From Planctomycetota bacterium (GTDB taxonomy: Bacteria > Planctomycetota > Planctomycetia > Pirellulales > Pirellulaceae), in assembly GCA_014238905.1 (NCBI GenBank), contig JABAAE010000003.1:372001-436000 (forward strand): 64,000 nucleotides of DNA, in the 5' to 3' direction. Positions 19,750-27,964 of this stretch are shown piece after piece. The stretch's first letter is position 1. Each line of letters opens with the position of its first letter. The notes below the pieces were generated by a model. It had not been told where the DNA came from, did no database searches, and saw only the letters and a program-made list of their open reading frames with translations. A program made the position numbers and the translations under genes.

Positions 19750-19825
19750 CTCTTTATAAACCGTGCCAAACACAGGACATTGTGTACTTGCCCGCACTTG
19801 GGCGACGTGGCCGGAAAGGTTGCTG

Positions 19826-19847
19826 AAAGTGGTAGTCCTACCACTTT
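19826..19847. promoter_or_regulatory. Perfect palindrome before the integrase gene
   Basis: Ten-base arms AAAGTGGTAG and CTACCACTTT are separated by TC. The palindrome lies between the tRNA-Arg gene and the integrase ATG, ending 31 bases before it. The same 10-base arm recurs in both orientations at the other end of the element. It may be a recombinase or directionality-factor binding site, or an operator. Confidence 0.75.
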
Positions 19848-19878
19848 TGGCTCCAGCCCCTTTCTGGAGATCCATGTC

Positions 19879-20892
19879 ATGCCCCATAAGTCAGTACCTT
19901 CTTATCGGCTTCACAAGCCGTCAGGCCAAGCCCGTACGATCGTCGACGGTCGGCACGTTTACCTTGGCAAATACAACTCGCCTGACAGTCGTCAGCGTTA
20001 CGCCCGCCTTTTGGCTGAGCTGGCTCAACCAGGTCGGGATGCCGGACCAGTCACAAATGACACACCAAAGTCGCTGCTGTTGGTGTCCGAAGTTTTGGTC
20101 AAATATCTGGAATACGCCGAAGCGTACTACAGTGACGACGGCAAGCCAGGCAAAGAATTCAAAGGAATGGTAGACGCGGTCGTACCAGTCAATGAACTCT
20201 ACGGCAACCTCATCGCCAACAATTTCGGTCCACTCAAGTTGAAGACGATCCGCCAGCACATGATTGATCGCGACCTCTGCCGGACGGAGGTCAACAAACG
20301 GGTTGGTCGAATCAAACGTGTCTTCAAATGGGCGGTCAGCGAAGAGCTGATCGTCCCATCAGTCTACGAAGGTCTCCGCAGCGTTACCGGACTTCGATAC
20401 GGACGGACTGAAGCTAGAGAGTCAAAGCCTGTCAAACCGATTGATGAGCGATTTGTACTAGTGACGTTGCCTTTTGTTCTACCCCCAGCAGCGGCGATGG
20501 CCCGTCTTCAACTGCTCACCGGGATGCGGCCCGGTGAAGTCACGGCAATGCAGCCAGAACTCATCGATCAGAGTGGTGAGGTTTGGATCTATGAGCCGGA
20601 CAAACACAAAAACCGCTGGCGTGGACATCGAAGACGAGTACCGCTTGGGCCGAATGCCCAAGAGATCTTGCTACCATTTATGGATCGCCCTGATTCCAAA
20701 CACCTATTTTCACCAGCCGAAGCCGAAGCTTGGCGACATAAGCAAAGGGCCATTCATCGGAAACGTACGACCAAGATCTACCCTTGCGAATTGAAAGCGA
20801 GGGAGAAACGGCGTAAAAAAGCCCCGCCCCCCAATCACCTCGCGATGGAGATAACTGGGAGACGGGGCCGTGAGCGGATTTCTGGGGCTTAG
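19879..20892 (+). pseudogene. Tyrosine recombinase (phage-type integrase), C-terminally truncated
   Basis: The start at ATG 19879 opens MPHKSVPSYRLHKPSGQAR, the usual beginning of a family of planctomycete integrases. The SAM-like core-binding region follows. The catalytic domain starts with LQLLTGMRPGEV, holding the first catalytic Arg, and a plausible catalytic Lys in HKNRWRGHRRR. The protein then ends in a basic Pro-rich tail (EKRRKKAPPPNH) and a short unrelated end at residue 337. The expected H-x-x-R, the His/Trp and the nucleophilic Tyr, about 80 further residues, are missing, so it cannot recombine DNA. The truncation point is marked by inverted repeats (20819-20825 with 20884-20890, and 20888-20903), which hints at a rearrangement. 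It sits just after the tRNA it targeted. Confidence 0.8.
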
Positions 20893-20903
20893 CAAATGCT
20901 AAG
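20888..20903. repeat. Inverted repeat at the integrase truncation point
   Basis: CTTAGCA and TGCTAAG form perfect 7-base arms with two bases between. The stop codon of the truncated integrase is inside the left arm. It could be a weak terminator stem, though no T-run follows directly, or a scar of the rearrangement that removed the integrase C terminus. Confidence 0.5.
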
Positions 20904-21071
20904 CGTCCGCTGCATACGATTATGACACCGATTAGGCGGTTTTTTAGGTCGTTTTGATCCCTGTTACGCCGCCTCGATATTTACCTGTAGACAATTCCTC
21001 CCCGCTTGATTGACGTGCGGGGGGGGGGGATAATTGCGAGGTCAGCCAGCTTCACATATGGGGAATACAAG

Positions 21072-21221
21072 ATGGAATTTCTTAATCACGGGATTACCGG
21101 TCTTGCATTGGGACTTGCAATCGCGACTTTCAGACTCTCCCTACGAAACAGTAAAAAAATTGCCGCTTTGCAAGAAACGCAGGATGGTGGGAACGCATCA
21201 TCCCTCGCCGACGAAGACTAA
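21072..21221 (+). CDS. Small hypothetical protein with one hydrophobic helix
   Basis: 49 residues from ATG 21072, with a hydrophobic stretch (GITGLALGLAIATFRL) followed by a polar, acidic tail (LQETQDGGNASSLADED). Its TAA overlaps the ATG of the zinc-ribbon gene by one base (TAATG), so the two are translationally coupled. A run of 11 G residues at 21019-21029 lies in its leader. No family is recognised. It is likely cargo of the integrative element. Confidence 0.5.
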   Translation: MEFLNHGITGLALGLAIATFRLSLRNSKKIAALQETQDGGNASSLADED

Positions 21222-21427
21222 TGTCCCTCTTCGACGACCTCATCACCTACGAACTCTGCTTCCCAGGAGCCGTCACAGGTTCCACGGAAGTGGAGTGTCC
21301 GCACTGCGGTGAGCTCTTGACCGTCCCTGTGGACGACCCGATGGGCCAAGACACATTCCAGTGCTGCGAGTGTGGCGGCGAGTTTGATGTGGATTGGGGT
21401 GAAGGGGTGGTAAGGTCTGAGCCGTGA
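21221..21427 (+). CDS. Small zinc-ribbon protein
   Basis: 68 residues with two Cys pairs, CPHCGELL and CCECGGEF, about 20 residues apart. This is the layout of a zinc ribbon resembling small CPXCG cysteine-rich proteins. It is acidic overall and has no membrane segment. It overlaps the preceding gene by one base. Small zinc-ribbon proteins of this type occur next to integrases and restriction genes in planctomycetes, so it probably came with the element. Its partner, DNA, RNA or protein, is unknown. Confidence 0.7.
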   Translation: MSLFDDLITYELCFPGAVTGSTEVECPHCGELLTVPVDDPMGQDTFQCCECGGEFDVDWGEGVVRSEP

Positions 21428-21494
21428 GCAGAGGTGCTAACGCAATCACTGGATGATTATCCATCCTCATAGTTTGCAACGAGCAAAGTAGCCA

Positions 21495-21607
21495 CTACCA
21501 CTTTGAAACTCGAAAAGTGGTAGTCATGCAAGCGACCTACTTATGCACGGCCGAAGGTCATTTGATCGACTACCACCTCTACCACTTAAGGCCGCAGTTA
21601 CCACTTG
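21495..21607. repeat. Cluster of CTACCACTTT sites at the right end of the element
   Basis: The exact site occurs at 21495-21504 and inverted at 21514-21523 with nine bases between. Close relatives follow at 21570 (CTACCACC), 21579-21588 (CTACCACTTA) and 21598-21607 (TTACCACTTG). The arm is the same as in the palindrome at 19826-19847. Repeated sites near both ends of an integrative element fit arm-type binding sites for integrase or an accessory protein. I see no gene here. Confidence 0.7.
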
Positions 21608-21717
21608 AAACTGCGTAAAAATGCGATAGTCTGCGTTGGTCTGCAAAAGCAGTTACTGAACCGTTTCACACGGCTGTAGACGACCTTTCTGCCACATTCG
21701 CCTTTGGTTTTCGAGCC

Positions 21718-21742
21718 GTCTTCGGAACCGAGGGTTGGGGGT
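21718..21742 (+). repeat. Duplicated 25-base segment of tRNA-Arg (att-like direct repeat)
   Basis: The segment is identical to tRNA-Arg bases 19706-19730, from the anticodon loop through most of the T-arm's 5' strand. It does not form a tRNA. Tyrosine recombinases often cross over at anticodon or T-loops, so this marks the far junction of the element. Confidence 0.85.
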
Positions 21743-21748
21743 AAGACC

Positions 21749-21814
21749 ATCCATGTCATGCCCCGCAAGTCCGTCCCTTCTTATCGGCTTCACAAGCCGT
21801 CAGGCCACGCCCGT
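21749..21814 (+). pseudogene. N-terminal fragment of a second integrase
   Basis: 61 of 66 bases match the integrase start at 19870-19935. The frame from ATG 21758 reads MPRKSVPSYRLHKPSGHAR before similarity ends. It lies seven bases after the duplicated tRNA segment, whereas the intact copy has about 140 bases between the same two landmarks, so a deletion joined them. The changes between the copies argue for a second related element rather than a recent duplication. Confidence 0.8.
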
Positions 21815-21901
21815 CACCAATATCCTAGCCGTCAATGTGAACGTTGAAGGATTTTTCAAAACGTTGCAGAACGGGATGGCAATGAGACTCTTTGGTGGAG
21901 G

Positions 21902-22159
21902 TCATTTCTTTTTGGACGATTCGGAAATCAAACCAAAGACAAAAGATATCAACAAGATGAATCCTATGCAAAGCTGTCCCAGGTCTCCATCCATCGCCGA
22001 TTTAATAATCAAACCGATTAAACCTCCAATCAATAAAAAGACAAAGATCGCGATCGCAAAACATCCGATTTTGACCGGAATTTTTGGCAGCGAGGCCCGG
22101 TCGTCGTTTGTGCTCTCAAAGGCGTGATGTTCATCCCATATCTCTTTCATGTCATCCAC
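21902..22159 (-). CDS. Small membrane protein, unknown
   Basis: 85 residues with an acidic N terminus and two hydrophobic helices (IGCFAIAIFVFLLIGGLIGL and LGQLCIGFILLISFVFGLI), ending in a Lys-rich cytoplasmic tail (SESSKKK). The arrangement is a plausible hairpin membrane protein with both ends inside. No family is recognised. ATG 22150 is an alternative start. It sits just outside the integrative element and may be accessory. Confidence 0.5.
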   Translation of the reverse strand: MDDMKEIWDEHHAFESTNDDRASLPKIPVKIGCFAIAIFVFLLIGGLIGLIIKSAMDGDLGQLCIGFILLISFVFGLISESSKKK

Positions 22160-22593
22160 TTAACGGGTAGGCCCGGTACTGATCGATATTGCATCGTATG
22201 CTATCTTTTCCGACTCGCAAGTATTGCCCATACAAATCTGAAAGTTCATCGGACAGAAGAACCTCATTCAATTTCCATACGGCCTCTTCTTAGCGTTACC
22301 AATCCAGTACACCTTCGATGGCATCGTCCTCGCCCAACAATTACGTGAGGTGTGCAATGTGGCAATCACAGTCGCAAGGATCGATCCTCACAATCTCTGC
22401 CTTCCGCCGCTGAAAACATTAATACGGAGTGTTTTAATGTTTCTATCAAAGGCAAATGGTCCATCCTGATGGTGAGCCCTCTTTTTTATTTTGAATCCCG
22501 AATAATGATTCTCAGGCTAAGAACCTCAATGCACCGTTTTGAACTGCCATTTCGAATTGACACCAGTCGGGAATTTCGGTTATTCATTCGATC
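22160..22593. other. Gap without a recognisable gene
   Basis: Stops are frequent in all frames and base composition is mixed. I see no repeat, hairpin with a T-run or RNA gene. It separates the element region from the pyruvyl-transferase-like gene and presumably holds that gene's promoter. Confidence 0.4.
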
Positions 22594-23424
22594 ATGAATT
22601 CTCTCAAACCCGTAAAAGTCGTCCTGGTCAACGACACCAGTCTCTTCAACCCACATTTCGGTTGCCAACTCGTCGGCCAAACTATGCGTGAACAATTGTG
22701 CCGCGTCAACGCAGAGTTGATTGCCGCCTTTCCCATCGATTTCAAACCGAAATTTGCGCAAAAGTTTTTTCGACAAGCCGACTTGGTATTGATTAACGGA
22801 GAGGGATCCATCCACCATGGAAAAAACCTGCACCTACTGCACCTTGCCGACGAATATCCGACGGCGCTAATCAACTGCATTTTTCAGGACAACGGTACTC
22901 AGTCGTCGCTAAAAAATTTGCTCTATATCTCCACCCGCGAATCTCTAAGTGCTGAAGAGATCAGGAAAAGTGGCCCGGATTGTGATGTCGTTCCCGATCT
23001 GCTTTTTGCATCCAGTATGTTACGGGCAACGCCGCGGACTGTGTCCAAGATAGAACTCGGTATCACCGACAATGTGGTCAATCCTCTGTCCGGATTTTCA
23101 CCCAAATCGCTATTGGTCAATGACGTTCTTTCCAACCTTGCCCGCTGCCAACGAATCTGTGCCGGCCGTTTTCATGCAGCAGTCGCTGCCTGCGTGATGG
23201 GGATCCCGTTTTCAACCTGGGACTCCAATACTTGGAAAACACGGGGCATGATGGGGGATATCGGCATCGAGCATTTGCATTTCGAAACACAAAGCCAGGC
23301 CTTGGCTGGCGTTCCCGATGAATTCGACCCCCGCATCACCGACTACGCCCTCCGGGCTCGCCAACGCATTGAACAACTTTTTGAGGGTTTAGTGAAACTG
23401 GCCCACGGCAAAAAATCGACTTAG
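22594..23424 (+). CDS. Polysaccharide pyruvyl transferase-like protein
   Basis: 276 residues. NGEGSIHHG (68-76) after ADLVLI, CAGRFHAAVAACVMGIPF and WKTRGMMGDIG match the polysaccharide pyruvyl transferase (PF04230, CsaB-like) pattern. In that family the motifs line a GT-B-like cleft and the enzyme adds pyruvate ketals to cell-wall or capsular sugars. The protein is shorter than typical members (about 350 residues), so it may use a different donor or be a minimal form. The acylation pair (MBOAT and SGNH) starts 230 bases downstream on the other strand, consistent with a cell-surface polysaccharide setting. Confidence 0.7.
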   Translation: MNSLKPVKVVLVNDTSLFNPHFGCQLVGQTMREQLCRVNAELIAAFPIDFKPKFAQKFFRQADLVLINGEGSIHHGKNLHLLHLADEYPTALINCIFQDNGTQSSLKNLLYISTRESLSAEEIRKSGPDCDVVPDLLFASSMLRATPRTVSKIELGITDNVVNPLSGFSPKSLLVNDVLSNLARCQRICAGRFHAAVAACVMGIPFSTWDSNTWKTRGMMGDIGIEHLHFETQSQALAGVPDEFDPRITDYALRARQRIEQLFEGLVKLAHGKKST

Positions 23425-23441
23425 GCCAAAGACCTAACGGC

Positions 23442-23513
23442 AGGCACCGAAAAGATCAGGCACCGAAAAGATCAGGCACCGAAAAGATCAGGCACCGAAA
23501 AGATCAGGCACCG
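23442..23513. repeat. 16-bp tandem repeat, 4.5 copies
   Basis: The unit AGGCACCGAAAAGATC is repeated without mismatch, starting 18 bases after the stop of the pyruvyl-transferase-like gene. It is one of the intergenic tandem repeats of this window and unrelated in sequence to the others. Confidence 0.95.
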
Positions 23514-23650
23514 CAGACGAAAATTAAACCGAGTGGTCCTGATGACACGGGCCACCATTGAATCGATTCTTCCATATCGATAACGGTAACAACCGCATGG
23601 CTCTTTAGCTGCCTGATTTGGCTAAAAAAAATCGGTCGTTGACGTCTATT

Positions 23651-24703
23651 TCATTCGTTCACGAACTTTGCCAATTCCCGAGTAAATATTTTCGCTTCAT
23701 CAGGCATTAAATGAGAGCCGTCTGGTGGAGACAGATCTTTGGTTTTCTCATGATCGAGATAGTGAAAACCGCGGCATCCCGACTGTTCGATAATCTCATC
23801 CCAGTACTTCTCCCGAGGAAACCGCTGGTTCTCCCATTCTTTAAAAAAACGGCTAACCGGGAAGTTGACAAAAATGACTTCGCCACCTCGCGCCTCAATT
23901 TGCTTGACGTTTTTGATGATCTGCGCGATGGCGATGTCGAGGTCGCGAGGTTCAAAACGTGCCATATATTCCAGGGCTGTTTGATGCATGGTGTCCCATT
24001 GGTGCAGATAGTAGGGATCCGAGAGGTCATCGATGAAAATGTCCTGGTTCTCTTCGGTGTGATGCACTGTGTAAGGAATATGAAACCAGGCGATTTCGTT
24101 GGGACGTGTAGAAAATCTCAGGTTTTCCCGCAGGATTTCAACCGGTGAAAAAATGGCTGGATTCAGGACCGCAAACCGCGCCTGCAGCATGGGCCCTGTC
24201 CAGTCCTTGGAGCGGAGTGTGAAGGAATAACGGTTTCGATCCAGATCCTGAATCGCTTTGGATATGCGAAACGAAAAAGGTATTTTTTCGTTCGCAAAGG
24301 CAAAACCGCCTGAGAGGCTACAGAGGACTTTGCCATTGATCGACGTATTTTCTGCGCAGTCATTCAACATCGGCAGAGAAGACGCTCCCCACAGACCCAG
24401 GTTGTAGGGGCGTTCGCCGGTAATGTCTTCCCATTGATCCTGATCGATTCCAAACGTGATTCGCGAAGCACCGAGACAAACCGTGGTGTCGGACGCTTGT
24501 GAATCCAGACTAAGGCGATGGTTTTGCCAGAAGACCATGTTCCGGTCTCTCGATGCCAAAACGCCATTGCGCCGCGCGGACACCTCCAAAACAGCCAGCA
24601 ATCCCAGCACCGCAATCATGCATCCGGACACGATGCCGGCCAGCGGTCGATCGGGAATCTCGCGAACAATATAATCTTCAGAATTGGAAGTAGATAAAGG
24701 CAC
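23651..24703 (-). CDS. SGNH-hydrolase-like membrane-anchored protein, MBOAT partner
   Basis: 350 residues with one N-terminal membrane helix (LAGIVSGCMIAVLGLLAVL) and an outward-facing domain. CLGASRITFG is a block I Ser motif and DGSHLMP near the C terminus holds the Asp-x-x-His pair, so the SGNH triad looks complete. It overlaps the upstream MBOAT gene by 26 bases, giving tight coupling. In alginate and other O-acetylation systems an MBOAT protein passes acyl groups across the membrane and an SGNH partner transfers them to the polymer. That role is inferred here. Confidence 0.75.
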   Translation of the reverse strand: MPLSTSNSEDYIVREIPDRPLAGIVSGCMIAVLGLLAVLEVSARRNGVLASRDRNMVFWQNHRLSLDSQASDTTVCLGASRITFGIDQDQWEDITGERPYNLGLWGASSLPMLNDCAENTSINGKVLCSLSGGFAFANEKIPFSFRISKAIQDLDRNRYSFTLRSKDWTGPMLQARFAVLNPAIFSPVEILRENLRFSTRPNEIAWFHIPYTVHHTEENQDIFIDDLSDPYYLHQWDTMHQTALEYMARFEPRDLDIAIAQIIKNVKQIEARGGEVIFVNFPVSRFFKEWENQRFPREKYWDEIIEQSGCRGFHYLDHEKTKDLSPPDGSHLMPDEAKIFTRELAKFVNE

Positions 24704-26099
24704 TTTCGCTTTCTCCTGTCAACACAACACTCACCAGCACGGCGAAGAAAATGAACACCAGCAACCAGGTGGGTGTTTTTTGGACAACTTCTTCAAGCTT
24801 TCGATCCCGCATGAACCAATGCCCCACGAGCATGGCTGAAATGACCGTTACGATCATCAGGATTTCGATGGTCTTGATGACGGCGATCGGTTCTTCGGTA
24901 GCACCGACCAGACTTCTGAAAACGATCAAACAGGAATCCCAGTTGGGAGCAGCAAAAAATATCCAGGTGATACAAATCGCAATGTAGGTCACCAATGTGC
25001 CGGCGAGCCTCGTGAAAAACCGGATTTCCCTGGCGTCTCTCGTTCGTCTGCCGAAAAGCATCCTCTCCAGCAACAGATAGAGCCCGTGGATCCCTCCCCA
25101 GGCGACGAATTTCCAACTGGCTCCGTGCCAGAGTCCGCCAAGTAACATGGTGATCATCAAGTTGATTTTTGTCCGGACCTCTCCCTTTCGGTTTCCTCCC
25201 AGTGGGATGTACAGATAGTCCCTTAACCATTCAGACAGGGAGATGTGCCAACGCCGCCAGAAATCCGAAAAACCGACCGCCGCGTAAGGCGACTTAAAGT
25301 TGTTTGGTATGGAAAATCCAAGGCACATCGCTGTACCGATGGCGCAAAGTGAATACCCGGCAAAATCAAAAAATATCTGGCCAGAAAAAGCGAATGTCGC
25401 CAGCCAGGCATCGGAAATGTACATCTCTTTCTGAAACCCAAAAGCATGCCCTGCGACCGGCCCCAGAATGCTGTCCGCCAACACCGTTTTTTGGAACAGT
25501 CCCCAGGTAAACAGCATCACCCCCCAGGCAAACTGCTTTCGGTTGGCCCTTTGTGGAGATTGGAATTGAGGAAGCAGTTGATTGGGACGCACGATCGGCC
25601 CGGCCACCAGTTGGGGGAAAAAGGCGACGTAAAGAGCAAAGTCAAGGAAGGACGACGCAGGTTTGATCCGTTTGAGAAAAACATCAATCGTGTAACTCAG
25701 CGTCTGGAATGTATAGAAAGAAATACCGACGGGCAAAATGATGTCGAAAACCGGTGCTTCCCAGTTGACTCCAATCATGCCTACCAATGACGCCAAAGAT
25801 TGGGTGAGCATGTTGCCATATTTGAACCAGGCCAGCATCCCAAGATTGACCAGCAGGCTCAGGCACAGGAAACCAATTCTGGCAGACCGGTTTTTTTGTC
25901 GCTGCATGAGTTTGACCGCGAACCAGTCGACGGTGGTTGAAATCCAAAGAAGGATCACAAAGGGCGGCATCCACGCCGCGTAGAAAAAATAACTTGCAAG
26001 AAGCAAATGAATTTTCTTCAGTCTCCAGCTGAGCGGAGAGTAGTGCACCGCAAGCACCAAGAGAAAGAACAGGATGAAAATAATGGAGTTGAATAACAT
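24678..26099 (-). CDS. MBOAT-family O-acyltransferase (AlgI-like)
   Basis: About 473 residues from ATG 26099, which starts directly in a membrane helix (MLFNSIIFILFFLLVLAV). ATG 26171 would add 24 polar residues. There are ten or more membrane segments. The family signature is present: RRWHISLSEWLRDYLYIPLG and, with the catalytic His, GGLWHGASWKF. The protein should move acyl groups from a cytoplasmic donor to the outside of the membrane for attachment to an exopolysaccharide by the SGNH partner downstream. A TCACTTGC palindrome 56 bases upstream may place the pair under the HxlR regulator at 29.6 kb. Confidence 0.9.
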   Translation of the reverse strand: MLFNSIIFILFFLLVLAVHYSPLSWRLKKIHLLLASYFFYAAWMPPFVILLWISTTVDWFAVKLMQRQKNRSARIGFLCLSLLVNLGMLAWFKYGNMLTQSLASLVGMIGVNWEAPVFDIILPVGISFYTFQTLSYTIDVFLKRIKPASSFLDFALYVAFFPQLVAGPIVRPNQLLPQFQSPQRANRKQFAWGVMLFTWGLFQKTVLADSILGPVAGHAFGFQKEMYISDAWLATFAFSGQIFFDFAGYSLCAIGTAMCLGFSIPNNFKSPYAAVGFSDFWRRWHISLSEWLRDYLYIPLGGNRKGEVRTKINLMITMLLGGLWHGASWKFVAWGGIHGLYLLLERMLFGRRTRDAREIRFFTRLAGTLVTYIAICITWIFFAAPNWDSCLIVFRSLVGATEEPIAVIKTIEILMIVTVISAMLVGHWFMRDRKLEEVVQKTPTWLLVFIFFAVLVSVVLTGESESAFIYFQF

Positions 26100-26154
26100 G
26101 TCAACAGAATTCTGCGGAATGTCCCGGGAAGCCAAGCGTATTATTCTGCTTTCT

Positions 26155-26175
26155 TCACTTGCGTTTTGCAAGTGA
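26155..26175. promoter_or_regulatory. Palindrome TCACTTGC-GCAAGTGA before the MBOAT operon
   Basis: Perfect 8-base arms TCACTTGC and GCAAGTGA are separated by GTTTT. It lies 56 bases upstream of the MBOAT start. The same arms and spacing occur at 30298-30318, and a looser copy at 29546-29566 in front of the HxlR gene. Confidence 0.75.
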
Positions 26176-26526
26176 TCTGCGACTTACACAGGGTGTTTGT
26201 GGTAAAAAAAAGAACATCTTTCCGGTTGATCTGCGTGAAAACCATCTCTGGGGAACCGTTATTTCGTCACCCAATACCAATGTGCTGAAGCGGTTTGTTG
26301 ACTGGCCGAAATTAGAACCTGGGATTCCTCATCGACTGAGGTGACGATTGTCACCGGATCAGATCACGTATTTTGACGAGCCATCCGAATGAGCTGTCAG
26401 GTTGTTCTCCGGTTACTTGCAATCAAATCCGGATCATCCTCTTCTGCAGCTCGGCACACGCTTTTTGTGCAGCCTTAAATCCGCGGATTCCACCACTGGC
26501 AAACCGGCTCCAACACCTCATTGGGG
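26176..26526. other. Gap between MBOAT and MFS genes
   Basis: No gene is supported. The right part holds the end region of the MFS gene transcript and the left part the upstream region of the MBOAT operon. No hairpin with a T-run is seen. Confidence 0.4.
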
Positions 26527-27774
26527 TCATTTAGCCTTGAGATCTTTCAGCCTCAAGGCAAAGAAACCAGCGACCATGGTCGCCAGCGATACACTCATAA
26601 AAGGAATCGCATAGCCTCCGATGGTGTCTGCCATCCATCCGGCAATGCCGGGCGCTGGCGCATTGGCGAAACCCGCCAAAAGGTAAATCAGCCCAATAGT
26701 TCGCGAAAACCTTTCCGCCCCCACATAATTCGAAACAACAAGCGAAAGTGACATGTAGCTTCCGCCGAAACCAATAGCCAGCAGGATAATGGCGATCCAT
26801 GCCACGATGGAGTACGAGGCAAAAAGGAACAGAAACAGGCCAGATGCTTCAATCAGTAACGCCACGCCCAAGACCAGATTGGGCTTCATGAAATCACCGA
26901 GCCCACCGCAAAGCCGCCCCGCAACCGACAACATCGTCATCGACCCGAACAAGACGCTGATCGCGCCCAGTCCGAAACCCAGATCTTCGAGGTGCAGTCG
27001 CCCGTGAGCAACCACGAGGCTCCAGGGGAGCTGAAATCCAAGAGCACAGAGGACGAAAACCGCAAACACGGCCTTTCCAATTTTGGGTGCCGGCGTCACC
27101 GCCGGTTTTCCCATCCCTTTTCTGGGTTGGTCTTCCGGCGGAATACCATCCTTGTATTGCCCGATTTCACGTGGGGTGTTACGGATAAACATACGAGCCA
27201 CACCGGCGAGTATCAGAGCCAACGCCGCATAGGTGAGAAAGCCAGTCCGCCAAGACCAGTGATTGATCATGATCGTGTTGTACCACGTCACCAGGCAACC
27301 GACGACGCCTCCAGCGGTCAGAACAAAGGCCACCACCCGTCCTCGGTAACGATCGAACCAGTGCGTTGCCATGGTCTGACAGGGAACAATGGTACCGAAA
27401 CCGATAGCGGTTCCGACACAGATCCCGTAATAGATGCTGCATTCGATCAGACTGTTCGCCGTTGCCAGCATGCCAAATCCAAACGCCGCCAGTAGATTAC
27501 CCACAATACAAACCGTTCGCGCTCCCCACTTTGCTTCGACCAGCCCCGACAACGCGGTCGAAGAAGTCAGGCAAAGGGACATCAGCCCGAAAACAAAGCC
27601 GATATTGGCTCGCGAAAAATCGAGATCGTCAATCAGCTCACTGCTGAAAAACGACCAGCTATAAAAACCAGGCGAAGACCCAGCTCCATAGAGGAGCCAG
27701 ATGAAGGGAACCATTGTCCAACCATAGAAATCGCCGGTTTTTGCGTTCGGTGGCTCTGCAGCCGGAGCACTCAT
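26527..27774 (-). CDS. MFS transporter, monocarboxylate/oxalate-formate antiporter type
   Basis: 415 residues with twelve membrane helices in two halves and a polar middle loop (about residues 195-225). The first half has GLVEAKWGARTVCIVGN, a form of the loop 2-3 motif, and WFDRYRGRVVAFVLTAGGVVG. These match the OFA/monocarboxylate-porter branch that carries small organic acids across the inner membrane. The substrate cannot be told. The gene stands alone between an unrelated hairpin upstream and the MBOAT operon downstream on the same strand. Confidence 0.85.
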   Translation of the reverse strand: MSAPAAEPPNAKTGDFYGWTMVPFIWLLYGAGSSPGFYSWSFFSSELIDDLDFSRANIGFVFGLMSLCLTSSTALSGLVEAKWGARTVCIVGNLLAAFGFGMLATANSLIECSIYYGICVGTAIGFGTIVPCQTMATHWFDRYRGRVVAFVLTAGGVVGCLVTWYNTIMINHWSWRTGFLTYAALALILAGVARMFIRNTPREIGQYKDGIPPEDQPRKGMGKPAVTPAPKIGKAVFAVFVLCALGFQLPWSLVVAHGRLHLEDLGFGLGAISVLFGSMTMLSVAGRLCGGLGDFMKPNLVLGVALLIEASGLFLFLFASYSIVAWIAIILLAIGFGGSYMSLSLVVSNYVGAERFSRTIGLIYLLAGFANAPAPGIAGWMADTIGGYAIPFMSVSLATMVAGFFALRLKDLKAK

Positions 27775-27908
27775 AAAACACGTTTTTTAGAAGAGAACTA
27801 AAAAAAATGGTGTAGCAGTCCACGGACTGGAAAATCTGGAACCCGGAACATCGCTCCCAACCATCGAAAAACGAACCGAAAAACAAACCGGAAAAGATGG
27901 CTAACACC

Positions 27909-27927
27909 CGGCAGGCTTGTCCTGCCG
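27909..27927 (-). terminator. Hairpin after the DUF1579-like gene (possible terminator)
   Basis: Perfect 7-base arms CGGCAGG and CCTGCCG enclose CTTGT. It lies 38 bases past the stop of the 27965-29368 gene. On that strand no clean T-run follows directly, so it may be a weak terminator or an operator of the MFS gene. Confidence 0.45.
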
Positions 27928-27964
27928 AGTATAGTCATCGAATACCGCCCACCTGCCCAGGGGT

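Larger units (their letters stand above)
19706..21742 (+). mobile_element. Decayed integrative element in tRNA-Arg, about 2 kb between direct repeats
   Basis: The element is bounded by an identical 25-base segment of the tRNA-Arg gene, running from the anticodon loop into the T-arm, at 19706-19730 and 21718-21742. Inside are a truncated tyrosine-recombinase gene, two small coupled genes (one a zinc ribbon) and clusters of a 10-base site CTACCACTTT near both ends. The intact tRNA lies on the integrase side, as usual for elements that restore their target. The integrase lacks its catalytic C terminus, so the element is presumably fixed. Just beyond the right repeat is the start of a second integrase, so two elements may once have stood in tandem. 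Confidence 0.75.

Noticed and set aside
19723..19878. The integrase starting inside the tRNA gene at 19723
   Set aside because: The frame is open only by chance through the tRNA. The family's start MPHKSVPSYR begins at ATG 19879.
23442..23513. The 16-bp array as a REP-type mobile repeat
   Set aside because: The unit occurs only here in the window and has no palindromic structure. The other arrays have different units.
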